Shown: positions 8,106 to 16,488, counted from the first letter of the stretch. The stretch is 33,662 nt of DNA from SZUA-584 sp041656035 (GCA_964586785.1 CAZPHS010000020.1:1-33662); one strand, 5' to 3'. Program-made: numbers and translations. The notes: a model not told the origin generated them from the sequence alone.

Positions 8106-8264
8106 ATGACAAAATACGAATGCACTGTATGCGGCTATATTTACGACCCGGCCAAAGGAGATTCGGACAACGGCGTTAAGCCGGGCACTGTATGGGAAGA
8201 TGTGCCGGAGGATTGGGTTTGCCCGCTTTGCGGCGCGTCTAAGGATATGTTCAAAGCGGTATAA
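8106..8264 (+). CDS. Rubredoxin
   Basis: A 52-residue rubredoxin, a small soluble iron-binding electron carrier. The two iron-ligating pairs are present: CTVCG (Cys6, Cys9) and CPLCG (Cys39, Cys42), with the typical YIYDPAKGD turn, the aromatic core WEDVPEDWVCP and the normal family length. The start ATG at 8106 has AAGGAG about nine bases upstream. It lies directly after the DUF1858 gene. Typical partners in anaerobes are rubrerythrin, superoxide reductase or flavodiiron proteins, none of which is in this window. Confidence 0.96.
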   Translation: MTKYECTVCGYIYDPAKGDSDNGVKPGTVWEDVPEDWVCPLCGASKDMFKAV

Positions 8265-8299
8265 AAAACAAAATGGGGCGCACTGCAAGTTTAATATAC

Positions 8300-8326
8300 A
8301 AAACATATAATTAAAAAATATGTTTT
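8300..8326. terminator. Possible bidirectional terminator hairpin
   Basis: A 9-bp perfect inverted repeat, AAAACATAT and ATATGTTTT, around a 9-base A-rich loop, between the convergent rubredoxin and GH127 genes. The stem is entirely A/T except for one C-G pair, so it is weak, but its position between two converging transcripts fits a terminator in both directions. Confidence 0.45.
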
Positions 8327-8355
8327 ATCCTAAGGGTAATCAGATTAGTGTGCTG

Positions 8356-10293
8356 CTATTTTTTAGGGCTTACCCTTATAAATGTGCGCATTTCTCCCGG
8401 CGTCCTATTGCTCCAAAAGCAATAGGGCAAAAACCGCAGGGATTCTTTTTCGAGCGTTGGCGCTTCATTTTTATACAGCATATCTGACTTTGGGCTTTTT
8501 GCCCGCCATCCGCTTGCTTGAAGCAAAACAGCGCCCCCAAGTTCTTCCGTCCAGCTTTCCGAAAAAGTCGCATCACTATCAATCTGCAATGCAGACAAGG
8601 GCCCCGCGTTGTCCATTTCTTCCAAACAATATAACAGCGGTCCCCGCATAACGGCCGCCTGCCCGGCGGATGATCGTACCTGCTCATGAGCATAAACAAG
8701 ATGTGCGGATAAATCCAATGTAACAGCAATAAAACTTTTACCCGCGTCAAGAGGCAGTAATACATATCCATTTTGGAGCTCGGCAGCCGCCGGCTGCCTG
8801 TTTATTGTAATGGAAAATTCCCGGACATAATCCGGCATCCTAACTGCCAAGGTAAAGGGCGCCGGCGACTCGATCGATAGCTCAACCTGGTTTTCCCAAG
8901 GAAACCGCGTGGAAGTGCATATATGGACAGACCCCTTTTCCATCGGTATATCCGCATCATTGGCGATGAACAAATTCATATGCAACCGATCTCCCCGGAC
9001 GAAATAAATATATTGTCCTAAGGATGCCAGTGTACGCGCGACATTGGTCGGACAGCAAGGCACATCGAACCATTTTTGACGTACCGGCTTTATATGCGCC
9101 AAAGAGGTGTTTTCCATACAGGCCGGAGGCCAAACTTCAAGAGGGTTAACATAGAAAAAACTTTTTCCATCCAAAGCGATACCCGCTGTGACAGTATTGT
9201 ACAACGCGCGCTCTACCCCGTCCATATAGTGGGCTTCCCCGGTAATCCGCGCCATACGCATACCAAAAAGCGCCAATCCCACCGATGCGCAGGTTTCGCA
9301 GTAACCCCTGTCCAACGGCAGATCATAGTCCGTTGTAAACCGCTCCATATATCCGGAAGAACCGATTCCGCCGTTTATATACATCCTCTTTTGTATTATA
9401 TTGTCCCATAGCCTGCGGCAAGCCAGCAGCAACGCTTCATCCGCTGTTTCCTCCGCGATATCCGCCATAGCGCAATACAGGTAAACCGCGCGCACAGCGT
9501 GACCGTCCGCTTCCTCCTGCCGGCGCACCGGCTTATGGTTTAGAACATATACCGGGTCGTATTCTCCTAATTCAGGGAAAATAAACCGCCAGCCGTCGCG
9601 TTTCCGTTCTTCCAAGAAACAATCCGGGGCTTCGCCCCTCCTCTCTATAAAATATCGCGCCAAATCCAAATACCGCTCTGCTCCGGTCTCCCTGTATAGC
9701 TTGACAAGCGCAAGCTCAATCTCAGGATGCCCGGGACACCCGTCCAACCGGGGATCATCCCCTAAAAACAACCTGCAAGCCAGGTCGGCAAACCGGCACA
9801 TGATATCAAGAAGATGATGTTTGCCGGTTGCCCGATGATACGCCACCGCCGCCTCTATAAAATGTCCGGCAGTATATAACTCATGGCCTTCGCGTAAGTT
9901 TGTCCAGCGCTTTTCAGGAGCGGCAAAAGTAAAATAGGTATTTAGGTATCCGTCGGGCTGCTGCGCGTGGCCTATTAATTCAATCGTTTCATCGGCCAAC
10001 AGCTCAAGCTTAGGGTCGGGATATATCTCCAGTGTATACGCTACCGCCTCCAGCCATTTGGCCAGGTCGCTGTCCCTAAACACAATGCCCTTAATGGCGC
10101 CGTCGCTCTCCCCTGCGGCGATGCGGAAATTCTCAATACAATGGCTCGGCTCAGCGCCTTCCACCTTATCATTAAGCGTCGCCCACTGATAAGGAATGGT
10201 TGATTCGCGAACCAGACGTATATAGCGAGACCAGAAGTCGTCGTTGATCCGTATATTTTTAAGCGGGATATACCCCCGTTTTGTTTCAAACAT
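8356..10293 (-). CDS. GH127 beta-L-arabinofuranosidase (DUF1680 family)
   Basis: A 645-residue cytoplasmic glycoside hydrolase with no signal peptide. The (alpha/alpha)6 barrel carries the GH127 catalytic set known from Bifidobacterium HypBA1: acid/base Glu317 (in GYMERF), zinc ligands Glu333 and Cys335 (in YCETC), and the pair Cys413/Cys414 (in VPCCP), the first of which corresponds to the cysteine nucleophile. Length matches the family. The likely reaction is release of L-arabinofuranose from beta-linked arabino-oligosaccharides after uptake; other GH127 activities cannot be excluded. The start ATG at 10293 has GGAG eight bases upstream. It is the last gene of the uptake operon and lies 28 bases after the second permease, consistent with intracellular hydrolysis of the imported oligosaccharide. 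Confidence 0.93.
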   Translation of the reverse strand: MFETKRGYIPLKNIRINDDFWSRYIRLVRESTIPYQWATLNDKVEGAEPSHCIENFRIAAGESDGAIKGIVFRDSDLAKWLEAVAYTLEIYPDPKLELLADETIELIGHAQQPDGYLNTYFTFAAPEKRWTNLREGHELYTAGHFIEAAVAYHRATGKHHLLDIMCRFADLACRLFLGDDPRLDGCPGHPEIELALVKLYRETGAERYLDLARYFIERRGEAPDCFLEERKRDGWRFIFPELGEYDPVYVLNHKPVRRQEEADGHAVRAVYLYCAMADIAEETADEALLLACRRLWDNIIQKRMYINGGIGSSGYMERFTTDYDLPLDRGYCETCASVGLALFGMRMARITGEAHYMDGVERALYNTVTAGIALDGKSFFYVNPLEVWPPACMENTSLAHIKPVRQKWFDVPCCPTNVARTLASLGQYIYFVRGDRLHMNLFIANDADIPMEKGSVHICTSTRFPWENQVELSIESPAPFTLAVRMPDYVREFSITINRQPAAAELQNGYVLLPLDAGKSFIAVTLDLSAHLVYAHEQVRSSAGQAAVMRGPLLYCLEEMDNAGPLSALQIDSDATFSESWTEELGGAVLLQASGWRAKSPKSDMLYKNEAPTLEKESLRFLPYCFWSNRTPGEMRTFIRVSPKK

Positions 10294-10321
10294 ACATTAT
10301 CTCCATTAATTCTTATTGTGG

Positions 10322-11254
10322 CTATCCCTTGATTCCGGACAGCTTGATCCCCTCTACAAAGTACTTATTCCCGATCAGGAAAAGCAGCAAACAGGGCGCG
10401 GAAACTAATACAGCCAAAGCCATAACCTGTTCGTAATTGGTTATATGTACTCCGTTAATGATGTATAAGCCAAGCGTTAAAGTATAAACCTTTTCACCCT
10501 GCAGATAGATAATTGAATAGAAAAACTCGTTCCAGCAATTGATAAAGCTAAACAGCCCCACAACAATCAGCGCAGGCCGTATCAGCGGCAGCATAATATT
10601 AATAAATATGCGAATATGCCCGGCGCCGTCAATCCGCGCCGCCTCGTCTATCTCAACAGGTATTGTCATCATGAATTGCCGGAGCAGAAACACAAAATAC
10701 GCGTTTCCCGACGCGCAAAAAAGCGCAGGCAGAATAAGCGGCAGCCGTCCGCCTAAAATCGCATCGGTACCTACCAGACCCATTTTAGTGTACATGGCGT
10801 ACTGTGGCAGCAGCGTTACCGCGCAGGGCAGCATCATAGTGCTAATAACCAGCGCAAACCACATGCCCCGCAGGGGGAATCGAATCCGCGCAAAAGCATA
10901 GGCGGAAACACTTGTCGTCAGCAGATTACCCAGTACATAAGGTATGGTGATAATGAGTGAATTCAACAGCTGCTGAAAAAAATTAATGCGCTCCATGCCC
11001 AAGGTATAATTTACCCACTGGATTACTTTGGGGAAAATGCCGGGGGGATCCGCAAAATATTCCGGAACAGTCAAAGCCGATTTAGATACCAAAGAGCATC
11101 TGACCATCCAATAAAGAGGAAAAGCAACAAGTATCGCAAGCAAAAAGACCAATACAATCAAGGCGGTATTGATCGCCTTTCTCCGCCTATTAAGCCGGCT
11201 TAGCTTCCCATATGAATATAGTGCCGTATTGTCAGCATAGCTGCCTTTATTCAT
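10322..11254 (-). CDS. Carbohydrate ABC transporter permease (MalG/CUT1 type)
   Basis: A 310-residue permease with six predicted membrane helices and the cytoplasmic EAA loop near residues 206-235 (EIDEAARIDGAGHIRIF and then LPLIRPA), which docks the ATPase. It is the second permease of a CUT1-type sugar importer. ATG at 11254 overlaps the stop of the MalF-type gene by 4 bases, with AGAGGTGG just upstream, so translation is coupled. No cognate ATPase gene is in the operon; Firmicute CUT1 importers often share a genome-wide MsmK/MsmX-type ATPase, which I infer here. Confidence 0.93.
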   Translation of the reverse strand: MNKGSYADNTALYSYGKLSRLNRRRKAINTALIVLVFLLAILVAFPLYWMVRCSLVSKSALTVPEYFADPPGIFPKVIQWVNYTLGMERINFFQQLLNSLIITIPYVLGNLLTTSVSAYAFARIRFPLRGMWFALVISTMMLPCAVTLLPQYAMYTKMGLVGTDAILGGRLPLILPALFCASGNAYFVFLLRQFMMTIPVEIDEAARIDGAGHIRIFINIMLPLIRPALIVVGLFSFINCWNEFFYSIIYLQGEKVYTLTLGLYIINGVHITNYEQVMALAVLVSAPCLLLFLIGNKYFVEGIKLSGIKG

Positions 11255-12222
11255 TTGATACCACCTCTTCTTTTTTTCGGCCTATCGCTGTCCGGCCGCA
11301 ACGCACCCTGGAAGTAAAACAGTACGCTGGTGATAATCAGTATGGTAAAGAAAACCGCCCACGCTTCCGCCGCCGCGATCCCCTTCATCCCGCTTTGCTT
11401 AAAGGAATGGTCGTATATCATTATATTGATAAAATATGTCATGCGGTTTGGAGCGCCGTTGCTGGACAGTACCATGCTCTGTGTGAAAACCTGCATCGAC
11501 GTGATTATACACATAATTAGTTGAAAAAATAAAACCGGCTTAATGGTCGGATAGGTGACGTATCGAAACTTATGCCATGCGTTGCCTCCGTCAAGCTCCA
11601 CGGCTTCAATAAGGTTACGCGGCACATCCTGCAAAGTGGCGAGCAAAACCACGATAGTTCCGCCGCAGGTCCACAGCCCCATCGCAAAAAGGACGACAAA
11701 AACCAATCGCACATCCGTAAGAAAATTCAATTGCGGCAGATGAAGAACCTTCATTATAAACTGATTGATAAGCCCGCCTCCCGCCGCGTTCTGCAAGAGC
11801 AGTTTCCACAGTATAGCGGTGGAAATCATGGGTATAACGGCGGGCAGGTAAAATATCGCCCGCAGAAGATTGCGCATACGAAATTTCCGGTTTAACAGCA
11901 ACGCAACGACCAAGCAGAATACAATAATTAAAAAAGTATTTATAAAGGCGTATAATATAGTCACTTGCATGGATTTTAAAAAGCCGATGCTGGGATTGCT
12001 GAAAATTTCAACATAGTTTTGTAACCCTACCCATTCCATGTTGCCCTGCAGATCGATTTTATTGAAGCTGTAGAACAGGCTGGTCGCCATTGGATACAGC
12101 GTAAGCAGCAAAAACCCGAAGATAGCGGGGAAAGCGAACAGATAGCCTGTCGCGCCCTCTCGCCTGCCCCGAATATTTTTCCGGCCTCCGAAGGATCGTT
12201 TTGTCAACGCAGATGTTTGCAT
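11251..12222 (-). CDS. Carbohydrate ABC transporter permease (MalF/UgpA, CUT1 type)
   Basis: A 323-residue permease with six membrane helices and the EAA-loop motif LIEAVELDGGNAWHKFRYVT followed by YPTIKPV. I place the start at the ATG at 12222, not the TTG at 12228: GGAGGT sits nine bases before the ATG but only three before the TTG. It follows the binding-protein gene after an 88-base gap containing a strong hairpin, and overlaps the MalG-type gene by 4 bases. Together they should form the membrane channel of an arabino-oligosaccharide importer, with the substrate inferred from the linked GH127. Confidence 0.92.
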   Translation of the reverse strand: MQTSALTKRSFGGRKNIRGRREGATGYLFAFPAIFGFLLLTLYPMATSLFYSFNKIDLQGNMEWVGLQNYVEIFSNPSIGFLKSMQVTILYAFINTFLIIVFCLVVALLLNRKFRMRNLLRAIFYLPAVIPMISTAILWKLLLQNAAGGGLINQFIMKVLHLPQLNFLTDVRLVFVVLFAMGLWTCGGTIVVLLATLQDVPRNLIEAVELDGGNAWHKFRYVTYPTIKPVLFFQLIMCIITSMQVFTQSMVLSSNGAPNRMTYFINIMIYDHSFKQSGMKGIAAAEAWAVFFTILIITSVLFYFQGALRPDSDRPKKRRGGIK

Positions 12223-12272
12223 ACCCAAACTACCTCCCCTTTACCCCCGTTAATAAACAACAGAAGAAATTT

Positions 12273-12300
12273 CCCGGCAGAAAGTTACCTTGCTGCCGGG
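12273..12300 (-). terminator. Intercistronic hairpin after the binding-protein gene
   Basis: A perfect 8-bp GC-rich stem, CCCGGCAG and CTGCCGGG, with a 12-base loop lies 10 bases after the stop of the solute-binding protein gene and before the permease ribosome binding site. On the minus strand it is followed by AAATTTC rather than a long U-run. It probably protects the 3' end or causes partial termination, so that binding protein is made in excess over permeases, a common arrangement in sugar ABC operons. Confidence 0.6.
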
Positions 12301-12310
12301 AGCGTACGAA

Positions 12311-13717
12311 TTACTCTACCGTACCTGATTCAAACAGTGTCTTCATATTCTGCATAATCTCGTCAAACAATTGTTGAGCAGAAATTTCACCGGCCCACGC
12401 CTTGTCAATGTCCGACGCGGCAAAGGCGACATCCATCTTATTGTAAGCCGGCACATAGTAAGCCGGCCATTGCACGATGGCGTCCGGGGTCGTAGAATAG
12501 CTCATTATAGTCGCCACGGCATCCTCCGGCAGATTGGCTGTCCATTCCGCAATGAGAGCTTCATCGGTATACCATGATACATCGTTGGGAAGCCATGCGC
12601 CGCTTTGGAGCAGCGGCAGGTTATTATCGGGGTCAAGCATATATTTGGCAAATGCCATCGCTTCATCGATATTCTGAGACGTATTATATACCACCAGCGG
12701 CGCCCCGCAGTTCATCGTAACCGCCTTTTTAAGTTTTGGCAGCACTGCCACACCGATATTGTTCGGAACACTGCAGGAAGGAATATTCGCCAAGTCCCAT
12801 GATCCGTTAAACATCATGGCCGCGCCACCGGAATCCACCGTAGCTATATTGCCAAGATCGGTCCACCACGTATTGGTCACGGCATTGGCCACATGATCAA
12901 CATTAATCAGATCAATAAACTTCTGCATCGCCTCGACGGATTCCGGTTTATCCCACAGGAATTCGCCGCCGTCGGCCGATACCACGCCTCCGCCGTTCGA
13001 ATACAGCGCCCAGAAATGATGAAACGCCATCGTAGCGCTCAGTCCCAAACCATACGTTTCGATCAGCTGGGGATTAAATCCCGCTTCCGTCGCATTGCGG
13101 CCGTTAGTGTCTTTGGTCAGCTTTTTCGCAATCTCAACGAATTCGCCCCATTCCCATGCATCCGCCACATTGGTAGAAGGATATGGGATACCCGCATCGT
13201 CAAACATCTGTTTGTTGTAATACAACAACTCAAGCTGGTTGGATAATCCGATACCCAAGATATGCCCTTCGCTATCCTTGATCGTGATTGCATCCAGCTT
13301 TTGCGCCGCATCCTCCCCCTTAAACAGCGGGCTGATATCTGCAAGAATACCCATTTCATTGTATTTCATGATGTCGCCTTCACCCATATAGCTGACATCC
13401 GGCAGGGTATTGCTTTGCATCCGCGATTCTATGATGCCCGGGAATTCGCCGCTTGCCGGCAATGCCTCAGCCGTAATCTTAATATTCGGGTTGGCATCCT
13501 CGTAAGTGGCCACAGCGGCCTCAACCAGATCCTTCTGTACCCCGTCTGCCCAATACACAAAACTTAGAGTGATGGACTTTTCCTGATCTGGAGACTGCGT
13601 CCCATCCGTTTTGTCGGGAGACGTCGATTCAACTTCTGCCTGCTCACCGCAGCCGGCAAACAAAGCAGCCAACATGAACACACCAAGAAGTAACGCAAGC
13701 ATTTTTTTGGATTTCAT
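12311..13717 (-). CDS. Extracellular sugar-binding lipoprotein of CUT1 ABC transporter
   Basis: A 468-residue family 1 extracellular solute-binding protein. Residues 1-23 form a lipoprotein signal peptide with lipobox LFAGC, followed by a Ser/Thr/Asp-rich linker and the two-lobed binding fold (for example VYWADGVQKDLVEAAV near the start, YYNKQMFDDAGI, and MMFNGSWDLANIP). I choose the ATG at 13717, with AAGGAG about eight bases upstream, because it begins exactly at the signal peptide; an upstream extension to 13774 has no ribosome binding site. It is the first gene of the uptake operon and is probably controlled by the divergent LacI-type regulator and by CcpA. Confidence 0.94.
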   Translation of the reverse strand: MKSKKMLALLLGVFMLAALFAGCGEQAEVESTSPDKTDGTQSPDQEKSITLSFVYWADGVQKDLVEAAVATYEDANPNIKITAEALPASGEFPGIIESRMQSNTLPDVSYMGEGDIMKYNEMGILADISPLFKGEDAAQKLDAITIKDSEGHILGIGLSNQLELLYYNKQMFDDAGIPYPSTNVADAWEWGEFVEIAKKLTKDTNGRNATEAGFNPQLIETYGLGLSATMAFHHFWALYSNGGGVVSADGGEFLWDKPESVEAMQKFIDLINVDHVANAVTNTWWTDLGNIATVDSGGAAMMFNGSWDLANIPSCSVPNNIGVAVLPKLKKAVTMNCGAPLVVYNTSQNIDEAMAFAKYMLDPDNNLPLLQSGAWLPNDVSWYTDEALIAEWTANLPEDAVATIMSYSTTPDAIVQWPAYYVPAYNKMDVAFAASDIDKAWAGEISAQQLFDEIMQNMKTLFESGTVE

Positions 13718-13773
13718 CCTTTTTCTCTCCTTTCGAAATATTAACCGAATTGAAATAATAGAATTGAAGGACA

Positions 13774-13788
13774 TTGAAAGCGGTTAAT
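13774..13788. promoter_or_regulatory. cre-like catabolite control site
   Basis: TTGAAAGCGGTTAAT fits the CcpA-box consensus WTGNAANCGNWNNCW with one mismatch (A for C near the end). It lies between the predicted transcription start of the uptake operon and the binding-protein ATG, where bound CcpA would act as a roadblock. It is only a motif match. Confidence 0.45.
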
Positions 13789-13831
13789 TCCTTGTTATAT
13801 TGCGTAAATTAAACGCTCTCGTTGCATATCT

Positions 13832-13859
13832 ATCATACTACTTAACCATGCGCAGTCAA
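13832..13859 (-). promoter_or_regulatory. Promoter of the sugar-uptake/GH127 operon
   Basis: On the minus strand: TTGACT, a 16-base spacer and TATGAT, giving a leader of about 110 bases before the ATG at 13717. The spacer contains CATGGTTAA, which is repeated in opposite orientation near the regulator's promoter, so a repressor bound here would block the promoter directly. Confidence 0.6.
13842..13850. promoter_or_regulatory. Operator-like half-site TTAACCATG in the uptake promoter
   Basis: TTAACCATG on the plus strand, lying within the spacer of the uptake promoter. Its exact inverse, CATGGTTAA, occurs at 13890-13898. A shorter related pair, TTAACCG and CGGTTAA, occurs at 13741-13747 and 13781-13787. 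Assignment to the LacI-type regulator is inference from position. Confidence 0.4.
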
Positions 13860-13883
13860 CCCGTTTGGGTCATTATTAATCGT

Positions 13884-13899
13884 TTTTACCATGGTTAAA
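13884..13899. promoter_or_regulatory. Near-palindromic operator-like site TTTTACCATGGTTAAA
   Basis: A 16-base sequence symmetric at seven of eight base pairs about its centre, directly upstream of the regulator's -35 box and containing the inverse of the half-site in the divergent promoter. It is the best operator candidate for the LacI-family gene at 14000. The centre is AT rather than the CG common in LacI-family operators, which lowers confidence. Confidence 0.45.
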
Positions 13900-13929
13900 T
13901 TGATTAACATCTAGTCAAATTTATATGAT
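13900..13929 (+). promoter_or_regulatory. Promoter of the LacI-type regulator gene
   Basis: TTGATT at 13900-13905, an 18-base spacer and TATGAT at 13924-13929, some 70 bases before the TTG start. It directly abuts the near-palindromic operator candidate, consistent with autoregulation. Confidence 0.45.
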
Positions 13930-13999
13930 TTGTTACTCTTTTTGTGATTAATGTGCTAAAATCAATCAATAATTAATTATCAGCCGGGAGGGAAATGAA

Positions 14000-15058
14000 T
14001 TGACTCAAGCCGAATTTGCAAAAAAACTAAATGTGTCCGTGGCAACGATTTCCAACGCTCTAAACGGTAAAGGGCGTATGACTGCCGAACTGCGGCAACA
14101 GATCGTCAAAATGGCAAAAGAAGCCGGTTACATAACAAAACGAAGTAAAATATCGGTTCGACGCAAAATATGCGTCGTTACCGAACAAATAGAGGTGGAG
14201 TTCTGCGACCGCATATTGTCGGGAATATGTCAAGTCGCGGAAGACAACGATTATAGTGTTATCATTTACAATATGAATATCATGCATAAACAACAAAGCA
14301 TGAGCCCTCCCCGCGAACAATTGGAGGGCTGGGTAACAAAATTACTTCAGGATATCGATTATACGGCAGCGGGGCTTATTTATGTCGCTCAGTTCCCGCG
14401 CGATGTAACGGGGATACTCAAAAGTCTGCCATTTCCCGTTGTATATGCATATTGCACAACAACGGATAATAGTTATACCGTTAATTATGATGATGAGCAA
14501 GGAGCTTTTCTCGCTACATCACATATGCTTGATCTTGGACGCAAAACCCCCGCCATGATCAGCGGTCCGATCAATTCCATACCCATGAGCAACAGGTTGA
14601 GCGGTTTTCAACGCGCCATCATCGGCCGGAACATAAGTTTTGATCCATGTATGCTTCGAATCGGTAATTGGACAATGCAGGACGGTTATCAGCTGATGAA
14701 AGACCTGCTCAAACAGAACCAGCACTTGGATGCTGTTTTTGCTCACAACGACTTGATGGCGATAGGCGCAGTTCAGGCCGCTATAGACGAGGGACTAAGT
14801 GTTCCCCAAGATATTGCCGTCGTTGGTTTTGACAATCTTTTTGCCAAATATTCTATGCCTTCGCTTTCCAGTATAGACCCGAACCTTTTCCAAATCGGTT
14901 GCATGGCAATGCAGCTTATAATAAAAATAGTACAAAGAAAAGCACCTTCAACCTATCATTTGAAAATACCTTGTTTCCTCGTAACGAGATCCTCAAGTGA
15001 TGTTGATATATCCTTGGCTTTTAATAATAAGTTTGTAAAATCGGGGTTGGATGAATAA
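14000..15058 (+). CDS. LacI-family transcriptional regulator of the uptake operon
   Basis: A 352-residue LacI/GalR regulator. The N-terminal helix-turn-helix (MTQAEFAKKLNVSVATISNALNG family pattern, residues 1-24) and hinge are followed by the periplasmic-binding-protein-like sensor domain, with FAHNDLMAIGAVQAA and IAVVGFDNL near residues 245-285. The start is TTG at 14000, set by GGGAGGG seven bases upstream; the nearby ATG at 13995 runs into a stop after two codons. The gene is transcribed divergently from the sugar importer/GH127 operon and very probably represses it until an arabino-oligosaccharide or L-arabinose-related inducer binds. The inducer is inferred from the operon, not from the protein. 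Confidence 0.93.
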   Translation: MTQAEFAKKLNVSVATISNALNGKGRMTAELRQQIVKMAKEAGYITKRSKISVRRKICVVTEQIEVEFCDRILSGICQVAEDNDYSVIIYNMNIMHKQQSMSPPREQLEGWVTKLLQDIDYTAAGLIYVAQFPRDVTGILKSLPFPVVYAYCTTTDNSYTVNYDDEQGAFLATSHMLDLGRKTPAMISGPINSIPMSNRLSGFQRAIIGRNISFDPCMLRIGNWTMQDGYQLMKDLLKQNQHLDAVFAHNDLMAIGAVQAAIDEGLSVPQDIAVVGFDNLFAKYSMPSLSSIDPNLFQIGCMAMQLIIKIVQRKAPSTYHLKIPCFLVTRSSSDVDISLAFNNKFVKSGLDE

Positions 15059-15156
15059 TGTAAATGCGGAGTGATACAATAAAGGTGCAGTCACGGAAGA
15101 CCCTTCGCATCATCCGCGCTTATATTCACAGTCGATTTCATAACCATAGTTTTACC

Positions 15157-15207
15157 CCGGAGAAGACGGCAAACAGCCAAAAAAACCGGCTGGCGTTTTC
15201 TCTCCGG
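15157..15207. terminator. Bidirectional terminator between LacI gene and DUF3298 lipoprotein
   Basis: Outer stem CCGGAGA with TCTCCGG and inner stem CAGCC with GGCTG, around an A-rich loop, forming a long interrupted hairpin between two convergent genes. There is no long T-run, but GTTTT and related stretches flank both sides. Confidence 0.5.
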
Positions 15208-15227
15208 CAAATTGCGTTTTAAGACTA

Positions 15228-15905
15228 TTATATAAAATGCTTGGCGTAATCGGGCTTTAAATGCTTTTGTATTACCGATGCGGGTATCGCAAAAACGGGT
15301 TCTCCCGTTGAGCCCGATGAAATTTCATATTTGGCGAAAGCGATGTGCAAAAGCCCTTCGCTTACAAAAAAAGCCGTATTGTTTGTAACGCCCGTATAAT
15401 CTTCGGAGGAAAAGCGTGTGTCTTTATTTATAATTGTTAATATATATTCGTCAATATCTGTTTTGTAATCCTGCGATAAAAACAAATCGTCAAGGCGCAG
15501 CAGCTTATTTTTTTCTATATCCGCATTTACGTACCGTGTGTTTGGCATTCCCGTGCCGCCGTTATCAAGGTCTGTCCTAAGGCGCATGGAAAACAGCCCG
15601 CGGTTATTTTTAACCTCGTAATCGACAACAAGCACACATACGTACTGCACCCACTGCTGAGCCGCCTTTGCGTCCTGTTTGGCATTTTCCCGCGCTTTGC
15701 CAACAACGTCTAAAATGCCGCTGTTGAGCGAAGACTGAAACTTGGCGTCGCTAAAACCGCTGACAACGGGAATCCGTATATCCTCGACCAAAATATCGCT
15801 TCCGCATACAATGGTTTGTTCCGATACGGTTACGCATGGCGGCGCTTTGCCGCACGATATAAGCAGCGTAACAATCGCCGCGGAAACAATCGCCGCTTTT
15901 CGCAT
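15228..15905 (-). CDS. DUF3298/DUF4163-type lipoprotein
   Basis: A 225-residue predicted lipoprotein: signal peptide with LLISC lipobox (Cys18), then a domain resembling DUF4163 (IRIPVVSGF and following) and a DUF3298-like C-terminal domain (IEKNKLLRLDDLF, then a terminal stretch with FVSEGLLHIAFAKYEI). These domains occur alone or attached to PdaC-type polysaccharide deacetylases and RsiV-type anti-sigma factors; here no enzyme domain is present. The function is unknown; an extracytoplasmic ligand-binding or envelope role is likely. ATG at 15905 has AAAGGGG about seven bases upstream. It is divergent from tspO with only 59 bases between the starts. Confidence 0.8.
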   Translation of the reverse strand: MRKAAIVSAAIVTLLISCGKAPPCVTVSEQTIVCGSDILVEDIRIPVVSGFSDAKFQSSLNSGILDVVGKARENAKQDAKAAQQWVQYVCVLVVDYEVKNNRGLFSMRLRTDLDNGGTGMPNTRYVNADIEKNKLLRLDDLFLSQDYKTDIDEYILTIINKDTRFSSEDYTGVTNNTAFFVSEGLLHIAFAKYEISSGSTGEPVFAIPASVIQKHLKPDYAKHFI

Positions 15906-15964
15906 TTTAATCCCCTTTCATACGCGACTGTCTTTACGAATATACTGTTGCGGGGGAGTGCCAT

Positions 15965-16432
15965 ATGCATGTTCACGAAAAAATATTGCGTATTGTTTTT
16001 GCCATACTGCTTGCCGCCGCCGCGCTTGCGTTAGCGTCTTCCTTTGTCGATACATCGCCGGAATGGTACCAAAGCCTGCACAAGCCGCAGCTTATGCCGC
16101 CCCCTATTGTATTTGGCGCGGCGTGGGTTTTGCTTTATACGCTTTTTGCGGCATCATTAGCGCTTATACTAGCGAGTAAGCATACAAATAAAAAAGCCTT
16201 TGAACTGTTCTTTATCACCGCCTTATTAAACGCGCTGTGGCCGTATACATTCTTTTATCTTCGGAACGCCTTGGGAGCAATGTTTGTTCTCGGGCTGATA
16301 CTCTATTGCGCGATAAAGCTGTTTTTATTTATTTACAGCGTTAATCGCGCCGCCGCGTATTTGCTTATACCGTTCGTCGTCTGGGTCGGCTTTGCTTTGT
16401 ATCTAAATTATGAACTGATATTTTTAAATTAG
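15965..16432 (+). CDS. tspO: TspO/MBR family membrane protein
   Basis: A 155-residue protein with the five membrane helices of the TspO/CrtK/translocator family, which binds porphyrins and related tetrapyrroles. Seen: WYQSLHKPQLMPPP after the first helix, WPYTFFYLRN in the middle, and a C-terminal LIPFVVWVGFALYLNYELIFLN, all family-typical. Length is normal. ATG at 15965 has GGGGGAG six bases upstream. It stands alone between a divergent lipoprotein gene and spoVT, with a hairpin after it. The physiological role in anaerobic Firmicutes is not established. Confidence 0.92.
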   Translation: MHVHEKILRIVFAILLAAAALALASSFVDTSPEWYQSLHKPQLMPPPIVFGAAWVLLYTLFAASLALILASKHTNKKAFELFFITALLNALWPYTFFYLRNALGAMFVLGLILYCAIKLFLFIYSVNRAAAYLLIPFVVWVGFALYLNYELIFLN

Positions 16433-16455
16433 TCTGTGACCGTTCGGCAATAAAA

Positions 16456-16488
16456 CTTTTAATTAGCATTGCTAATAAAAGGCTTTTT
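16456..16488 (+). terminator. Probable terminator after tspO
   Basis: A nearly perfect inverted repeat, CTTTTA/TTAGCA against TGCTAA/TAAAAG (one bulged base), followed by GGCTTTTTG. It starts 24 bases after the tspO stop. The compact palindromic core could alternatively be an operator for spoVT. Confidence 0.45.

Noticed and set aside
16456..16481. Palindrome upstream of spoVT as a sigma-G or AbrB-type regulatory site
   Set aside because: Its position just after tspO and the following T-run fit a terminator better; no sigma-G -35/-10 pair is convincing nearby.
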